The notes below the pieces were generated by a model that was not told where the DNA came from, searched no databases, and saw only the letters and a program-made list of their open reading frames with translations. 57,099 bases of DNA from Alangreenwoodia sp964438605 (GTDB taxonomy: Bacteria; Bacillota; Clostridia; Peptostreptococcales; Anaerovoracaceae), in contig CAYTKT010000010.1 of NCBI GenBank assembly GCA_964438605.1, positions 1 to 57,099 of the forward strand, read 5' to 3'. Within the stretch, counting starts at the first letter, position 1; each line of letters opens with the position of its first letter. The position numbers were made by a program, and so were the translations under genes. This document shows positions 1 to 8,728 of the stretch, in pieces.

Positions 1-385
1 ACTCATCAATAATTTCTTCTTTCAGTTTAAAATACGCATCTTCAAAACTGGCCTGTTTTGCCGATTTCAGCGTCAGCGAGATCACCGGATACTGCTGCAT
101 CTGGCTTGTGTATTTCTCCCCAGCATCCATAATCTTTAGTCCCTCAAACAGTGTACGATTTTCCGCATTTAACGTTTCCTCCCCTGTATCCTCAAAGAAA
201 TATTTCAGCATACTCATATTCAGCGTCTTTCCAAATCGTCTGGGGCGCGTAAAGAGCGTGACATCACTTTTATTATCGAGCAATTCTTTTATTAGCAGTG
301 TTTTGTCCACATAATAAGCGTTATTTTGTATGATTTTTTTAAAATCCTCCGTGCCAATTGGCAGCGGTCGGTATTCCTTCGCCAT
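1..385 (-). CDS. AAA-ATPase-like / PD-(D/E)XK protein, 5' part only (cut by window edge)
   Basis: The start ATG is at 385 and the reading frame stays open to the window edge, so only about the first 128 residues are visible. The N-terminus is nearly the same as that of the neighbouring 581-residue gene, including the P-loop-like segment TRPRRFGKT. At the DNA level bases 1-385 match about 1815-2198 with very few changes, so this is a tandem duplicate roughly 1.8 kb downstream in transcription order. The family (AAA-ATPase_like, PF09820, usually with a C-terminal PD-(D/E)XK nuclease domain, PF08011) is common in anaerobes, often in many copies. Its biological role is unknown. The C-terminal domain cannot be checked here. 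Confidence 0.8.
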   Translation of the reverse strand, partial: MAKEYRPLPIGTEDFKKIIQNNAYYVDKTLLIKELLDNKSDVTLFTRPRRFGKTLNMSMLKYFFEDTGEETLNAENRTLFEGLKIMDAGEKYTSQMQQYPVISLTLKSAKQASFEDAYFKLKEEIIDE

Positions 386-452
386 AAAACACCTCTTTAT
401 TAAGAAAATCAATTATAACTCACATTTTGTATTTTAGGAAAATCTATTTGCA

Positions 453-2198
453 TCATTCAAGACGAATTTCCACCTTTTCCATCTTCACCCGGCATTGCTT
501 GCGGAAAAAGGCGACACCGATGTGCCAACACTCTTTGTAGCCTTCCATCGCCAAATCTTCATCATACGCTTTGCCGGTAATCTGCTCCAGTGCTGCTTGC
601 GCGGCCGCCTCCATACTTTTTTCTCTGAAACTCTCCGCCAGTTTCAGTTCAATAATCGCTGCCGGCTGCTCGGTATCTTCTCCATGGTAGACGCATAAAT
701 CATATCTTCCTTTTCCGGACTCACGATTCGACTTGACACAATAACCTTCTGCCATGTTGGATAAAACGCCTGCCAAAAATCCATGGTAAAACGCTTCCAC
801 ACTGTCCATATAACTGATCGTTCGTTTTAATACTTTGGTCAGTTCTTTTTGAAACGTTTCTTCATCGCCTTCTAACAAAGAACGATACAGTACGCTGAGA
901 TCCCGCGTCTGTATTTGTTCATGAAACCACTTTCGGATATGATCCCGGTAAATCGTTCGTATCTCCCTATTCGGAATCGCCAGTGCGATAAGATTTTCGT
1001 CTTCATCGCTTTTTTCTTCGATTTCGGGTTCCCACAACACTCTCTTGAGATATCCGGTAAAAAACAGAAAATTCCACAGATTCTCCTGGCTGTCTTTAAT
1101 CTCCTCGTAAGTGATATCCTCATGAAGCGTTTTCCTTAACACACCTCCCGCGATTAAGCTTTCCAGTTCCTCCCGCATCACGCTGTCCGCCTGACGAATC
1201 AGATCGCGCACGATGTCATTCGAACTCGTATTCGCCCAGTAAGGCTTTGGCATTTCTTTTTTATCCGCCCGCAGGTCCACCATGAAGTTGATGACACTCC
1301 AGGGATTGTACACTTCCGAATTTCCAAACAGATAGCCGTCATACCATCTGCGGATGTCGTCCATGCGTCCCTCTGCGTCATAATACGCAGCCATCGCTTC
1401 TACTTCCTGCGGTGTGAAGCCGAAGTATTCTCCGTAAGCCTTATTAAGAATGGAAACGATACGCAAATTATTCAGTCCGGTAAAGATACTCTCCTTGCTA
1501 ATACGCAGACACCCAGTGATTACAGCGAACTGAAGATGATCATTCGTCTTGAGCGCTGATTCGAACAGCGAACGGAGGAAGTCGATCATCTCATTATAAA
1601 ACCCGCGAAAATGCGAATTCTCCAGCGGGACATCGTATTCGTCGATCAGGATGATGCTTTTCTTGCCAGTCGTCTGAAAAATACACTTGCTCAAGAATTT
1701 TAGCGCCCCGGAATATTCTTTCGGTTCCGCTTTTCCGTCCATGATCCGTCGATACTGTTCTTTTTGAGAGTTTTCTAATTTGTCATCACCCAAGATCCCC
1801 CGATGGTGAATAAACTCATCAATAATTTCTTCTTTCAGTTTAAAATACGCATCCTCAAAACTGGCCTGTTTTGCCGATTTCAGCGTCAGTGAAATGACCG
1901 GATATTGCTGCATCTGGCTTGTGTATTTCTCACCGGCCTCCATGATTTTCAGCCCGTCAAACAGCGCACGATTTTCCGCATTTAACGTTTCCTTTCCCGT
2001 ATCCTCAAAGAAATATTTTAGCATACTCATATTCAGCGTCTTTCCAAATCGCCGTGGACGCGTGAAGAGCGTAACTTTCGATAAATTATCGAGAAGATCT
2101 TTGATCAACAAGGTCTTATCCACATAATAGTACCCTGTTTCTATGATTTCCTTAAAATCTTCTGTGCCGATTGGCAGTGGTTTATATTCTTTTGCCAT
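453..2198 (-). CDS. AAA-ATPase-like protein with C-terminal PD-(D/E)XK nuclease-like domain
   Basis: The protein has 581 residues. The N-terminal half carries a P-loop variant (TRPRRFGKT, about residues 46-54) and a Walker B-like strand ending IILIDEYD near residue 185. The C-terminal fifth has the PD-(D/E)XK signature: RYDLCVY followed by AAIIELKLAE. This architecture matches the AAA-ATPase_like (PF09820) plus PDDEXK_9 (PF08011) family, which is widespread and multi-copy in Clostridia and Bacteroidetes. A role in DNA handling or mobile-element biology is often guessed, but none is established. The start at 2198 follows an AAGGAG-type ribosome-binding site. It is the upstream member of a tandem pair whose second copy runs off the window. 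Full length, no frameshift seen. Confidence 0.85.
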   Translation of the reverse strand: MAKEYKPLPIGTEDFKEIIETGYYYVDKTLLIKDLLDNLSKVTLFTRPRRFGKTLNMSMLKYFFEDTGKETLNAENRALFDGLKIMEAGEKYTSQMQQYPVISLTLKSAKQASFEDAYFKLKEEIIDEFIHHRGILGDDKLENSQKEQYRRIMDGKAEPKEYSGALKFLSKCIFQTTGKKSIILIDEYDVPLENSHFRGFYNEMIDFLRSLFESALKTNDHLQFAVITGCLRISKESIFTGLNNLRIVSILNKAYGEYFGFTPQEVEAMAAYYDAEGRMDDIRRWYDGYLFGNSEVYNPWSVINFMVDLRADKKEMPKPYWANTSSNDIVRDLIRQADSVMREELESLIAGGVLRKTLHEDITYEEIKDSQENLWNFLFFTGYLKRVLWEPEIEEKSDEDENLIALAIPNREIRTIYRDHIRKWFHEQIQTRDLSVLYRSLLEGDEETFQKELTKVLKRTISYMDSVEAFYHGFLAGVLSNMAEGYCVKSNRESGKGRYDLCVYHGEDTEQPAAIIELKLAESFREKSMEAAAQAALEQITGKAYDEDLAMEGYKECWHIGVAFFRKQCRVKMEKVEIRLE

Positions 2199-2343
2199 AA
2201 CAAGTCTCCTTCCCGTATCCCCATATTCGCCATTATGTCAGCTTACTCTGCCGACATCATTTTATCCCACAGTTTTTCTTTCCGTTTCGATTTTAGCTTT
2301 ATTATATCCGTTTTGCAGGCCTGTGTCATCGCTGTGCAATAAA

Positions 2344-2382
2344 AAAAGGGGAAAGCACAACTTTCTCATGCTTTCCCTTTTG
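2344..2382. terminator. Bidirectional hairpin terminator
   Basis: A 13-bp stem (arms 2344-2357 and 2369-2382, one G-T pair) is flanked by an A-run on one side and a T-run on the other. It can therefore terminate transcription in either direction. It separates the ATPase gene from the decayed SLH/IS region. Confidence 0.65.
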
Positions 2383-2502
2383 CATACACCGCGCCACACC
2401 GAAGTCCCGGCTACACCATTTTCACTTTCATCATTTTAAAAGCCAATCCGCTGCGCAGCGTCTCCTCTCCGCGCTCCGATTTACGTTTCAGACATTTTAC
2501 AG

Positions 2503-2650
2503 AGTGACATACTCCTACCCGCCTACGCTGATGCATAGAGGCGGGGACTTCTCGCTCAACGACACCACTGTACCGAGTATTAACGAACTAACTCCGTGTG
2601 TCCCACGGTTTTTATCCAAATGCCCGAAGCCGTGTGCATTTATGTGGGTG
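2503..2650 (-). mobile_element. Possible IS200/IS605-type right end (tnpB 3' / omega-RNA-like remnant)
   Basis: Read on the minus strand, this stretch ends in a short GC hairpin (GGCGGG/CCCGCC, plus-strand 2518-2546) preceded by GAGCGAGAAGTCCCC. That resembles the conserved 3' end of many clostridial IS200/IS605 elements, where tnpB ends and the omega-RNA scaffold lies. No intact transposase or TnpB reading frame is present, so at best this is a fossil. The family call rests on remembered end sequences and not on a comparison. Confidence 0.45.
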
Positions 2651-2879
2651 GCGAATTGAGCCGAAGCCGCCCGCGTTTTTTTACAAATAAGAATAAACTT
2701 ACCTCGTCCATCCGGACTTTCGGGAAAAAAGCCTTATCATACCCTGAGCGCCGCTTTCGCAAAATTGCCATGTCGAACGCCGCTCCCGCAAAGTCATCGC
2801 GCTCTGAATGGCACTGCAGCTTCTCACAAAGCCGGTATACTCCAGCCAGCGCCTTTCTTTGGCTGTTGCTGTCTGATTT

Positions 2880-3192
2880 TTATGCTCCAAGCAGGACCTT
2901 TGTGAAGTTCTGCATGATCTGCGCCATTTCCGCACGGCTGGCGTTGTTTTCAGAGTTGAGTATTCTTTCCCCGATTCCGTTCAAAATGCCAACGCCAACT
3001 GCCCACGCTATCACGTCGCCAGCCCAGGAACTGATCCCGTCCGCATCATGAAACGCCGACCGATCACCTTTTTCCTTTCACGCTGTAATTCATCGTCTGT
3101 ACATATTGATACAGAATAACCGCCATCTGCTCGCACGTCACATTGTCATCCGCACCGAACGTCCCGCTGTCGCAGCCGTTGACGATGCCGTT
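2880..3192 (-). pseudogene. Decayed C-terminus of an S-layer homology (SLH) domain protein, frameshifted
   Basis: The minus-strand translation gives two SLH half-motifs. The first is in one frame (NGIVNG... NVTCEQMAVILYQY, about 3190-3064). The second is in another frame (DADGISSWAGDVIAWAV... ASRAEMAQIM, ending at a TAA at 2882-2880). The frames join exactly if one A is removed from the A5 run just before 3064, giving a continuous SLH repeat, so a single-base frameshift explains the break. Nothing SLH-like lies upstream of 3192, so the N-terminal part of the protein was lost. Intact relatives are cell-surface proteins anchored to secondary wall polymers. Confidence 0.75.
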
Positions 3193-3480
3193 AGATGACA
3201 GAGATGATTTGGAAGGAGAAGGTCTCCTTCGATTCCTGCTGCGGCTACGCAAAACGGCATGACCTGTTTCCGGCTGACAAGATGGTCTGCACCTATCTCC
3301 CTATCCATGGCATGGGGCGGAAAACTGCAAATCCACGTGATAAGGCTGTCAGAGGCCGGAAAGCGAAAGTCAAAAAACACACAAAGCAAATACTTGAAAA
3401 ATAAAGGAAAAAATATCGTTGCGCTGATGGCAGACGGAGGAAAAAGTACCTGTCATCTATGTATTTTTCATGAATTCACT
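3193..3480. other. Junction region with no recognised gene
   Basis: This segment lies between the truncated SLH fragment and the nitrogenase-like operon. It contains an open frame on the plus strand (3195-3404, 69 residues, very basic C-terminus) with no ribosome-binding site I trust and no family I recognise. It is probably a rearrangement scar. No clear terminator for the nitrogenase-like K gene is visible. Confidence 0.4.
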
Positions 3481-4770
3481 CTATAAATTATCATAAAGAT
3501 CCTCTGTGAACGTCAGACTACCTCTGTATCCCGCATACGTTCGGTTGAATACCAGCCGTTCGTTCATCGGGAAAGAAGCTGTAATAAACTGTACATCTTT
3601 TTCCAGCCCGACTTCGCGTTCATTGCTGCTGCCGATGATCAGCGTAATCTCCTCTTCTTCCGTGCGGAGCGCTTCGTCAATCTCATACTGGTCCGCTGTA
3701 AAGACGACTTTCGGCGGTCTTGCATATTCGAGATCCGATATCTGTCCGACGATCCGCCGTTTGTCCTCCTCGCGAAAAATCGGTTCGGCAACCACCACCA
3801 GCACCGGTGTAAAGCTGAAATCGTTGGCAAGATATCGTGTCAGTCCGACCGCGTTGTTCGCGTCGGCAACGACAGCAAAACGCTTCCAGCTGACAACGCC
3901 AATCGATTGCGCGAGATAGCGGTATACGTAATCCTCTTCCTGCGCGATAACGCGCTCCGTAAGAGCCGGGTCGATATGAAGCGCTTCTGCCACCTGCCGG
4001 ACAAAATGCGTCGTATCCGTGGCGCCGACCGGCAGTCCCGGGATTCTGAGCGAAGGTGTGCCGAATTTTTCCTCAAATTTTTCCGCAGGCCCTTTGAATA
4101 ACCACGGATTGACGATAATATTCAGCGCGGCGCCGGAACATCTGCGGATCGTATCGATTCCCTGATGTCCGGTAAAAAACGTATTGACTTTTAAGCCGAG
4201 GCGGTTCAGGATCCGCTCGATCTCCTCCAGCGTCCCGCTCCAGAACGGGTCGTGATAAGGCACGATCCCGAAGAGATTGACCAGATTATCTTCTTTCGGA
4301 ACATTTTCCTCAATTACCTGGTCGATCAGCGCATTCCAGACGACTTCGTATCCAAGATTGCTGTCCCCGGCGAATCCCGGCGTTTCGATCGGATATACAG
4401 GGTATCCTTTTTCCTGAAATCCATTCGTGACACTGACAATATCATCGCCGATGATCCCCGCTGTACAGCCTGTCAGCACGAAATAAGCGTCCGCATCGAT
4501 AATATCAAGCGCGCCCTGAATCGTCGTTTCCAGTTTCTTAACGCCGCCGAATACGACTTCACGTTCGAGCATATTGCTGGAAGGAACGGAAACACCGCTG
4601 ACAAAGCACGCCGATTTGTGCCCTGACTGTCCCTGTTCCGCCGCCGTCGTCTGCATACAGCAGCCGGGACCCGCATGATACACCGGGCAGACTCTGTCAA
4701 TGGCCTCCAGCACGGAACAGACACCGGCCAACACACAGCCGCCTCTTGGATTCTCTAATATCTGAGACAT
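3481..4770 (-). CDS. Nitrogenase-like component 1, K-type (beta-like) subunit
   Basis: This 429-residue member of the nitrogenase component 1 family (PF00148) starts 2 bp after the stop of the D-type gene and has its own GGGAG site. Cysteines fall where P-cluster ligands sit in NifK/NifD: Cys12 in GGCVLAGVC, Cys37/38 in YHAGPGCC and Cys102 in LTGCTAGIIGDD. The segment ETPGFAGDSNLGYE corresponds to the NifK-type loop, supporting the K assignment. It is about 100 residues shorter than true NifK and belongs with the compact nitrogenase-like (group IV/NflK-type) or NifN-like proteins. Together with its partner it presumably forms an Fe-S reductase whose substrate is unknown. No nifH is present here. 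True nitrogen fixation is unlikely. Confidence 0.85.
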   Translation of the reverse strand: MSQILENPRGGCVLAGVCSVLEAIDRVCPVYHAGPGCCMQTTAAEQGQSGHKSACFVSGVSVPSSNMLEREVVFGGVKKLETTIQGALDIIDADAYFVLTGCTAGIIGDDIVSVTNGFQEKGYPVYPIETPGFAGDSNLGYEVVWNALIDQVIEENVPKEDNLVNLFGIVPYHDPFWSGTLEEIERILNRLGLKVNTFFTGHQGIDTIRRCSGAALNIIVNPWLFKGPAEKFEEKFGTPSLRIPGLPVGATDTTHFVRQVAEALHIDPALTERVIAQEEDYVYRYLAQSIGVVSWKRFAVVADANNAVGLTRYLANDFSFTPVLVVVAEPIFREEDKRRIVGQISDLEYARPPKVVFTADQYEIDEALRTEEEEITLIIGSSNEREVGLEKDVQFITASFPMNERLVFNRTYAGYRGSLTFTEDLYDNL

Positions 4771-4772
4771 TT

Positions 4773-6224
4773 TTATCTACTCCCTTCGATATATTTAAAT
4801 GCATCTTCCTCATACCAGCTGTCCTTGTAAGGCAGTTTCACATGCTTTGACAGCTTGACATTGAATCCCGGATTTTCCAGCTGGTCAGCGATCTTGTTCC
4901 CAAGGAACAAAAGTCCATCGTAGCCCATCGTCGGGCGCTTGCCGTCGAGGACGTGTGTCGTCGGGATGCCGAGCTTTGCCGCCCAGTCCGGTACGCCGAT
5001 GAATGCGTCCGGTTTCAGCTTATTCACGAGATTGACCTGTTCAAACGGCTGCATATTGGCCACATCGACCACAAAATCCTCATGAATTCCGTTGAGATAT
5101 TCCACATCCACTTGCGCATCTTCATCGTAAGTCGGCGTTTCCAACCCTACGAGCTTCATTCCGAAATCGTCGATCAGAGCCGCCGCCGCGAAGGAGCGTC
5201 CGGTTCCGCCGCAGACGAATACGCGTTTTCCTTCCAGACGCTTTCTCAGCTTTTCCACGAGCGGTTCAATTCGCTCGTGCTCTTTCGCGATGATTTCTTC
5301 GACTTCCCGCTCTTTTCCGAGAACTTTGGCAATGCCCCGGTACCATTTATCCGTATTGCGGATGCCGATCGGCATCACGGTATGGGAATACGGAATCTCG
5401 TAATCCTCCCACAAAGTCTTCATGAATTCGTCAGCGAAAACTTTACAGATGGAAGTCGACGCTTCCGCCGCCGGAATTCTCCTGATCTTTTCTAGCGAAC
5501 TGTAAAACGGGATGTAATTAACCCTGACGCCGATGGCTGCGAGCATCCGCTCCATCTCTTTCTGATCAGCATAGCTGACCGTGGTCGGCGCGAACAGATT
5601 AACAAGTCCCTTTTCCTTCGGAATCTGCTTTCCTTTTAATATGTATTTATTGATGGAAAGAAACGCTGCGTCAAAACCGGAAGCACAGATCTTCGACTTG
5701 AATCCCTCGCAGTGAATTGGAATGATCAGCGTGTCCGGGTATTGTTTCTGCAGATCAGCCGAAATGTCGTCGATATCGTCTCCGATGATGCCTGACGCAC
5801 AGGACGCATAGATGAACGCCAGCTTCGGATGATAACGTTCCACCGCTTTCTTTACGGAATTCCGCAGTTTTTCATCCCCGCCGAAAACGACACTCTTCTG
5901 GTCGAGATTTGTGACGATGATCCGCGGATTTTTAATATTTTTAATTCCTCTGTGCGCCTGTCCGACGCGGTACATATCGACCGCCATGATCGTACAGCCG
6001 ACACAGCCCTGCGGCGAATGAGAAATAAATACGGCATCTTCCAGCGACATCAGTGCCGCCATACTGTTGATCTGCTGACACTGCAGACCCTGCGCGAAAC
6101 TCCGGTCCGCCCGCTTCAGACAACCTTTTTTGAAATCCTCCTCCGCCTGCCTGCTCGTCGTCCCCAGATCATTCAGCCTGCCGGGTACGCTTTCCCGCAC
6201 GCCTGAATACTGCACGTTTGACAT
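4773..6224 (-). CDS. Nitrogenase-like component 1, D-type (alpha-like) subunit
   Basis: This 483-residue PF00148 protein starts after an AGGAGG site. P-cluster-type cysteines are visible: Cys49 (GLQCQQ), Cys74 (SPQGCVGC) and Cys142 (SCASGIIGDD). The cofactor-ligating Cys of NifD (Cys275) has a counterpart, Cys260, in the segment EASTSICKVF. The NifD cofactor histidine (His442 in PYHGFDG) is replaced: the aligned motif here is PTMGYDG, with Met at that position. The loop IPIHCEGF is NifD-like. So a cofactor cluster may bind, but not in the standard Mo-nitrogenase way. The layout fits nitrogenase-like reductases of the MAR, Nfl, CfbD and NifE type. It is the first gene of the pair and lies about 340 bp downstream of an amino-acid ABC transporter operon. 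Confidence 0.87.
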   Translation of the reverse strand: MSNVQYSGVRESVPGRLNDLGTTSRQAEEDFKKGCLKRADRSFAQGLQCQQINSMAALMSLEDAVFISHSPQGCVGCTIMAVDMYRVGQAHRGIKNIKNPRIIVTNLDQKSVVFGGDEKLRNSVKKAVERYHPKLAFIYASCASGIIGDDIDDISADLQKQYPDTLIIPIHCEGFKSKICASGFDAAFLSINKYILKGKQIPKEKGLVNLFAPTTVSYADQKEMERMLAAIGVRVNYIPFYSSLEKIRRIPAAEASTSICKVFADEFMKTLWEDYEIPYSHTVMPIGIRNTDKWYRGIAKVLGKEREVEEIIAKEHERIEPLVEKLRKRLEGKRVFVCGGTGRSFAAAALIDDFGMKLVGLETPTYDEDAQVDVEYLNGIHEDFVVDVANMQPFEQVNLVNKLKPDAFIGVPDWAAKLGIPTTHVLDGKRPTMGYDGLLFLGNKIADQLENPGFNVKLSKHVKLPYKDSWYEEDAFKYIEGSR

Positions 6225-6565
6225 ATCTGAACCTCCTATCTCAATATTTGAAATTTGTCAATATCTCTCCCGATATCCCTTTGAAGTTTTATTCCATCCC
6301 CCATAAATGGATGGAATGATTGATGATTTTCTTCTGCCGATTTATATCCATATGCTTCCCCGATCAGTTCTCGCTGGGTCTACGCCCTGACATTCCTTCC
6401 TTCTGTTTTATGAATAAAAGCACGGGGCAGACTTGTGCTTCGATGCTGTCTCTTTTTTCTACACGTTTGCCGCCGGAAATCTCCGCCGCAAACCTCTTTT
6501 CCCGTAAAAAAATTTCAAAAATGCTTCTTAAAATCCTATGGATGGGCATATAGCATATAAAGTTT
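6225..6565 (-). promoter_or_regulatory. Leader of the nitrogenase-like pair, with hairpins
   Basis: This is a 341-bp gap between the ABC ATPase and the D-type gene on the same strand. It holds a perfect 9-bp stem (ATTCCATCC, 6291-6299, with 6309-6317) about 70 bp before the D-gene start, and a GC-rich hairpin (GTTTGC...GCAAAC, 6464-6493). Neither is followed by a T-run on the minus strand, so read-through from the transporter operon is possible. I see no known riboswitch consensus. Confidence 0.4.
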
Positions 6566-7318
6566 TTATATGTAATACATATCTTTTGGTAAAATCCTCG
6601 ATAAAAATTCCCGCGTCCGTTCTTCTTTGGGATTGGTAAATATCTGGTTCGGTGTTCCTTCTTCCACGACAAATCCACCGTCCATGAAGACAATTTTGTT
6701 GGCCACGTCTTCGGCAAACGACATTTCATGCGTCACAATGACCATCGTAATACCGGTTTTTGCGACTTTCTTGATGACATCCAGCGTCTCTCCCACAAGT
6801 TCCGGATCGAGCGCGGAAGTAGGCTCGTCGAAAAGGATGACCTCCGGTTTGAGCGCTACAGCCCTGGCGATACCCACGCGTTGCTGCTGGCCGCCCGAAA
6901 GCTGAATCGGATAATAATCTTTTTTGTCGAGTACACCGACCCACTCAAGCGCCTCCTCGGCAATCTGTTTCGCCTCCTCCTTCGATTTTTTCTGGACAGT
7001 CACAAGCCCCTCCATCACATTCTGGAGCGCCGTCTTATGAGAAAAAAGCCCGTAATTCTGAAAAACAAACGCGGTCCGTCTCCTCACATCCAGGATTTCT
7101 TTTTTCGTCGCATGCTTTAAGTCGATTTCTTTTTCGTCGATACTCATTTTTCCCGCGTCCGCTCGTTCCAGAAAATTGATACACCGCAAAAGCGTCGTCT
7201 TTCCCGAACCGCTGGGACCCAGAATGACAATGACTTCACCATCGTCGACGTCCAGTGATACATCTTTCAGGACTTCGAGTTTTCCGAAGGATTTTTCTAC
7301 ATTTCTCAGTCTTATCAT
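6566..7318 (-). CDS. Polar amino-acid ABC transporter ATP-binding protein
   Basis: The protein has 250 residues. It contains Walker A GPSGSGKT (about 34-41), the ABC signature LSGGQQQR, Walker B VILFDEPTSALD and the switch His in THEMSF. It belongs to the GlnQ/TcyC-type family that energises uptake of polar amino acids. A longer frame is open upstream to 7522, but the true start is the ATG at 7318: it has an AGGAG site 8 bp away and overlaps the permease stop by 4 bp (ATGA). It is the last gene of a binding protein, permease, permease, ATPase operon. The substrate cannot be assigned from the ATPase. Confidence 0.92.
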   Translation of the reverse strand: MIRLRNVEKSFGKLEVLKDVSLDVDDGEVIVILGPSGSGKTTLLRCINFLERADAGKMSIDEKEIDLKHATKKEILDVRRRTAFVFQNYGLFSHKTALQNVMEGLVTVQKKSKEEAKQIAEEALEWVGVLDKKDYYPIQLSGGQQQRVGIARAVALKPEVILFDEPTSALDPELVGETLDVIKKVAKTGITMVIVTHEMSFAEDVANKIVFMDGGFVVEEGTPNQIFTNPKEERTREFLSRILPKDMYYI

Positions 7319-8019
7319 GTTCTTCTCCTGTACTTTCCACTGTGCTGTTCCAGTATTTTCCCCAGTTGTTCGATGATAACGACGATCACCCAGTAAATCA
7401 CTGCCGCCGCCAGATACCCTTCCAGATAACTGTACGTCCTGCCGCACGGAATCGTTGCTCCGCCCATCACTTCGATCAGACCGATGGCCGAAATCAAGCT
7501 CACATTCTTTACAGTGCCGCAAAGCCAGTTTATGAGATTTGGAAGCACGACAGGCACCATCTGCGGCAGCACGATCCGCCTCAGCGTCTGGACCGTCGTC
7601 AAACCTACGCTGTACCCCGCTTCAAACTGCACTTTTTCGATGGCCTGATAACCTCCCCGGAAACTCTCGCTCATCCAGCAGGAATTGCTCAGGATCATTG
7701 TGAAATACGCCACGCACATGAAATTCACGTCTTTCAGCGTAAACGGCAGATGGAAAAATAACGCCACGCTGTTAAACGTCATGACGACGATCAGGTAATA
7801 CACATTCAGAGCCAGCATATGTGGGATTCCCATATAGATCGTGATGAAACCGGCGAAAAATTTCGACAGAAACGGGATTCGGAAAAAGCGTACCGTCGCG
7901 ATGATCCATCCCAGAAACGCGGAGACACAGAAGATGATGGCTGCCAGCTTTAATGTGACCGGTATATATGCTGCACCGGACTTCAGACATTCGAGAAAAT
8001 AATCTATTCGAAACGACAT
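7315..8019 (-). CDS. Amino-acid ABC transporter permease (second)
   Basis: A 234-residue integral membrane protein of the HisM/GlnP (PF00528) type, with about five hydrophobic segments. The EAA-like loop is visible as ...FEAGYSVGLTTVQTLRRIVLPQ. It lies 7 bp after the first permease and overlaps the ATPase start. Two different permeases imply a heterodimeric channel. Confidence 0.9.
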   Translation of the reverse strand: MSFRIDYFLECLKSGAAYIPVTLKLAAIIFCVSAFLGWIIATVRFFRIPFLSKFFAGFITIYMGIPHMLALNVYYLIVVMTFNSVALFFHLPFTLKDVNFMCVAYFTMILSNSCWMSESFRGGYQAIEKVQFEAGYSVGLTTVQTLRRIVLPQMVPVVLPNLINWLCGTVKNVSLISAIGLIEVMGGATIPCGRTYSYLEGYLAAAVIYWVIVVIIEQLGKILEQHSGKYRRRT

Positions 8020-8026
8020 ACACTTT

Positions 8027-8716
8027 TCACCGCCTTCCGTATGCTGTCTTTTTTTCCGCGTAACTGAACGCGAATTTTATCAATAAACTGAATGTGATAT
8101 AGATGATTGCGATGACCGCATAGGCTTCCAGAGAATGATTCGTCGATGCGTTGATGCTCTTTGCTCTTGCCATCATGTCCACGATTCCCACCATGTAGAG
8201 CATGGATGTATTCTGAAAGACGGCCACGATCTCCGTGCCGTAAGACGGAATCAGAATTCTGACAGCCTGCGGAAAGACGATCCTCCGGAAAGTCTGCATC
8301 TGTGTCATACCGATGGAAAACCCTGCTTCCGACTGGATGGTCGGAATCGAAAGAATTACGCCCCGGATGGTTTCGCCAAGAAACGCGGATTCGTTCATGA
8401 TCATGGCGATTTCAGCAAACAGCAGCGCATCCCAACGATTGATGTTTACACCGAACAGCCCCTCGACCAGCACGGGCAGCCCATAATATACGACCATCAT
8501 CTGCACCAAAAACGGTGTCCCCCTCATGTAGGAGATATACACACCGAGGATCTGATGGATCACAGGAATCTTTTTAATCCGCAGAACCGCCAGAATCACG
8601 GCGAATATAGTCATCCATATCGTACAAACGACAAGGAATCGAAATGTAATCCCCAGATGTTCAAAGATTTGAGGAAACGCTTTTATAAATCTGTCAAAGC
8701 TGAACAAATCATTCAT
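8027..8716 (-). CDS. Amino-acid ABC transporter permease (first)
   Basis: A 229-residue HisM/GlnP-type permease. The conserved cytoplasmic loop reads SEAGFSIGMTQMQTFRRIVF, ending in the usual FPQA, and the N-terminal segment YISYMRGTPFLVQM is typical of the family. It starts 12 bp after the stop of the substrate-binding protein. The neighbouring permease is a diverged paralogue, as in cystine-type (TcyL/TcyM) and glutamate-type systems. Confidence 0.9.
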   Translation of the reverse strand: MNDLFSFDRFIKAFPQIFEHLGITFRFLVVCTIWMTIFAVILAVLRIKKIPVIHQILGVYISYMRGTPFLVQMMVVYYGLPVLVEGLFGVNINRWDALLFAEIAMIMNESAFLGETIRGVILSIPTIQSEAGFSIGMTQMQTFRRIVFPQAVRILIPSYGTEIVAVFQNTSMLYMVGIVDMMARAKSINASTNHSLEAYAVIAIIYITFSLLIKFAFSYAEKKTAYGRR

Positions 8717-8728
8717 AACTGCTTCTCT

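Noticed and set aside
2596..3051. 151-residue plus-strand frame over the SLH remnant
   Set aside because: It is antisense to a clear SLH-domain translation and has no family match or ribosome-binding site.
3481..6224. A complete nitrogen-fixation (nif) system
   Set aside because: Only D- and K-type genes are present, both compact; the cofactor His of the D protein is replaced, and nifH, nifB and nifEN are absent from the window.
7319..7522. N-terminal extension of the ABC ATPase
   Set aside because: The extension overlaps the permease gene in another frame and has a random-looking composition. The ATG at 7318 has an AGGAG site and the 4-bp ATGA overlap.
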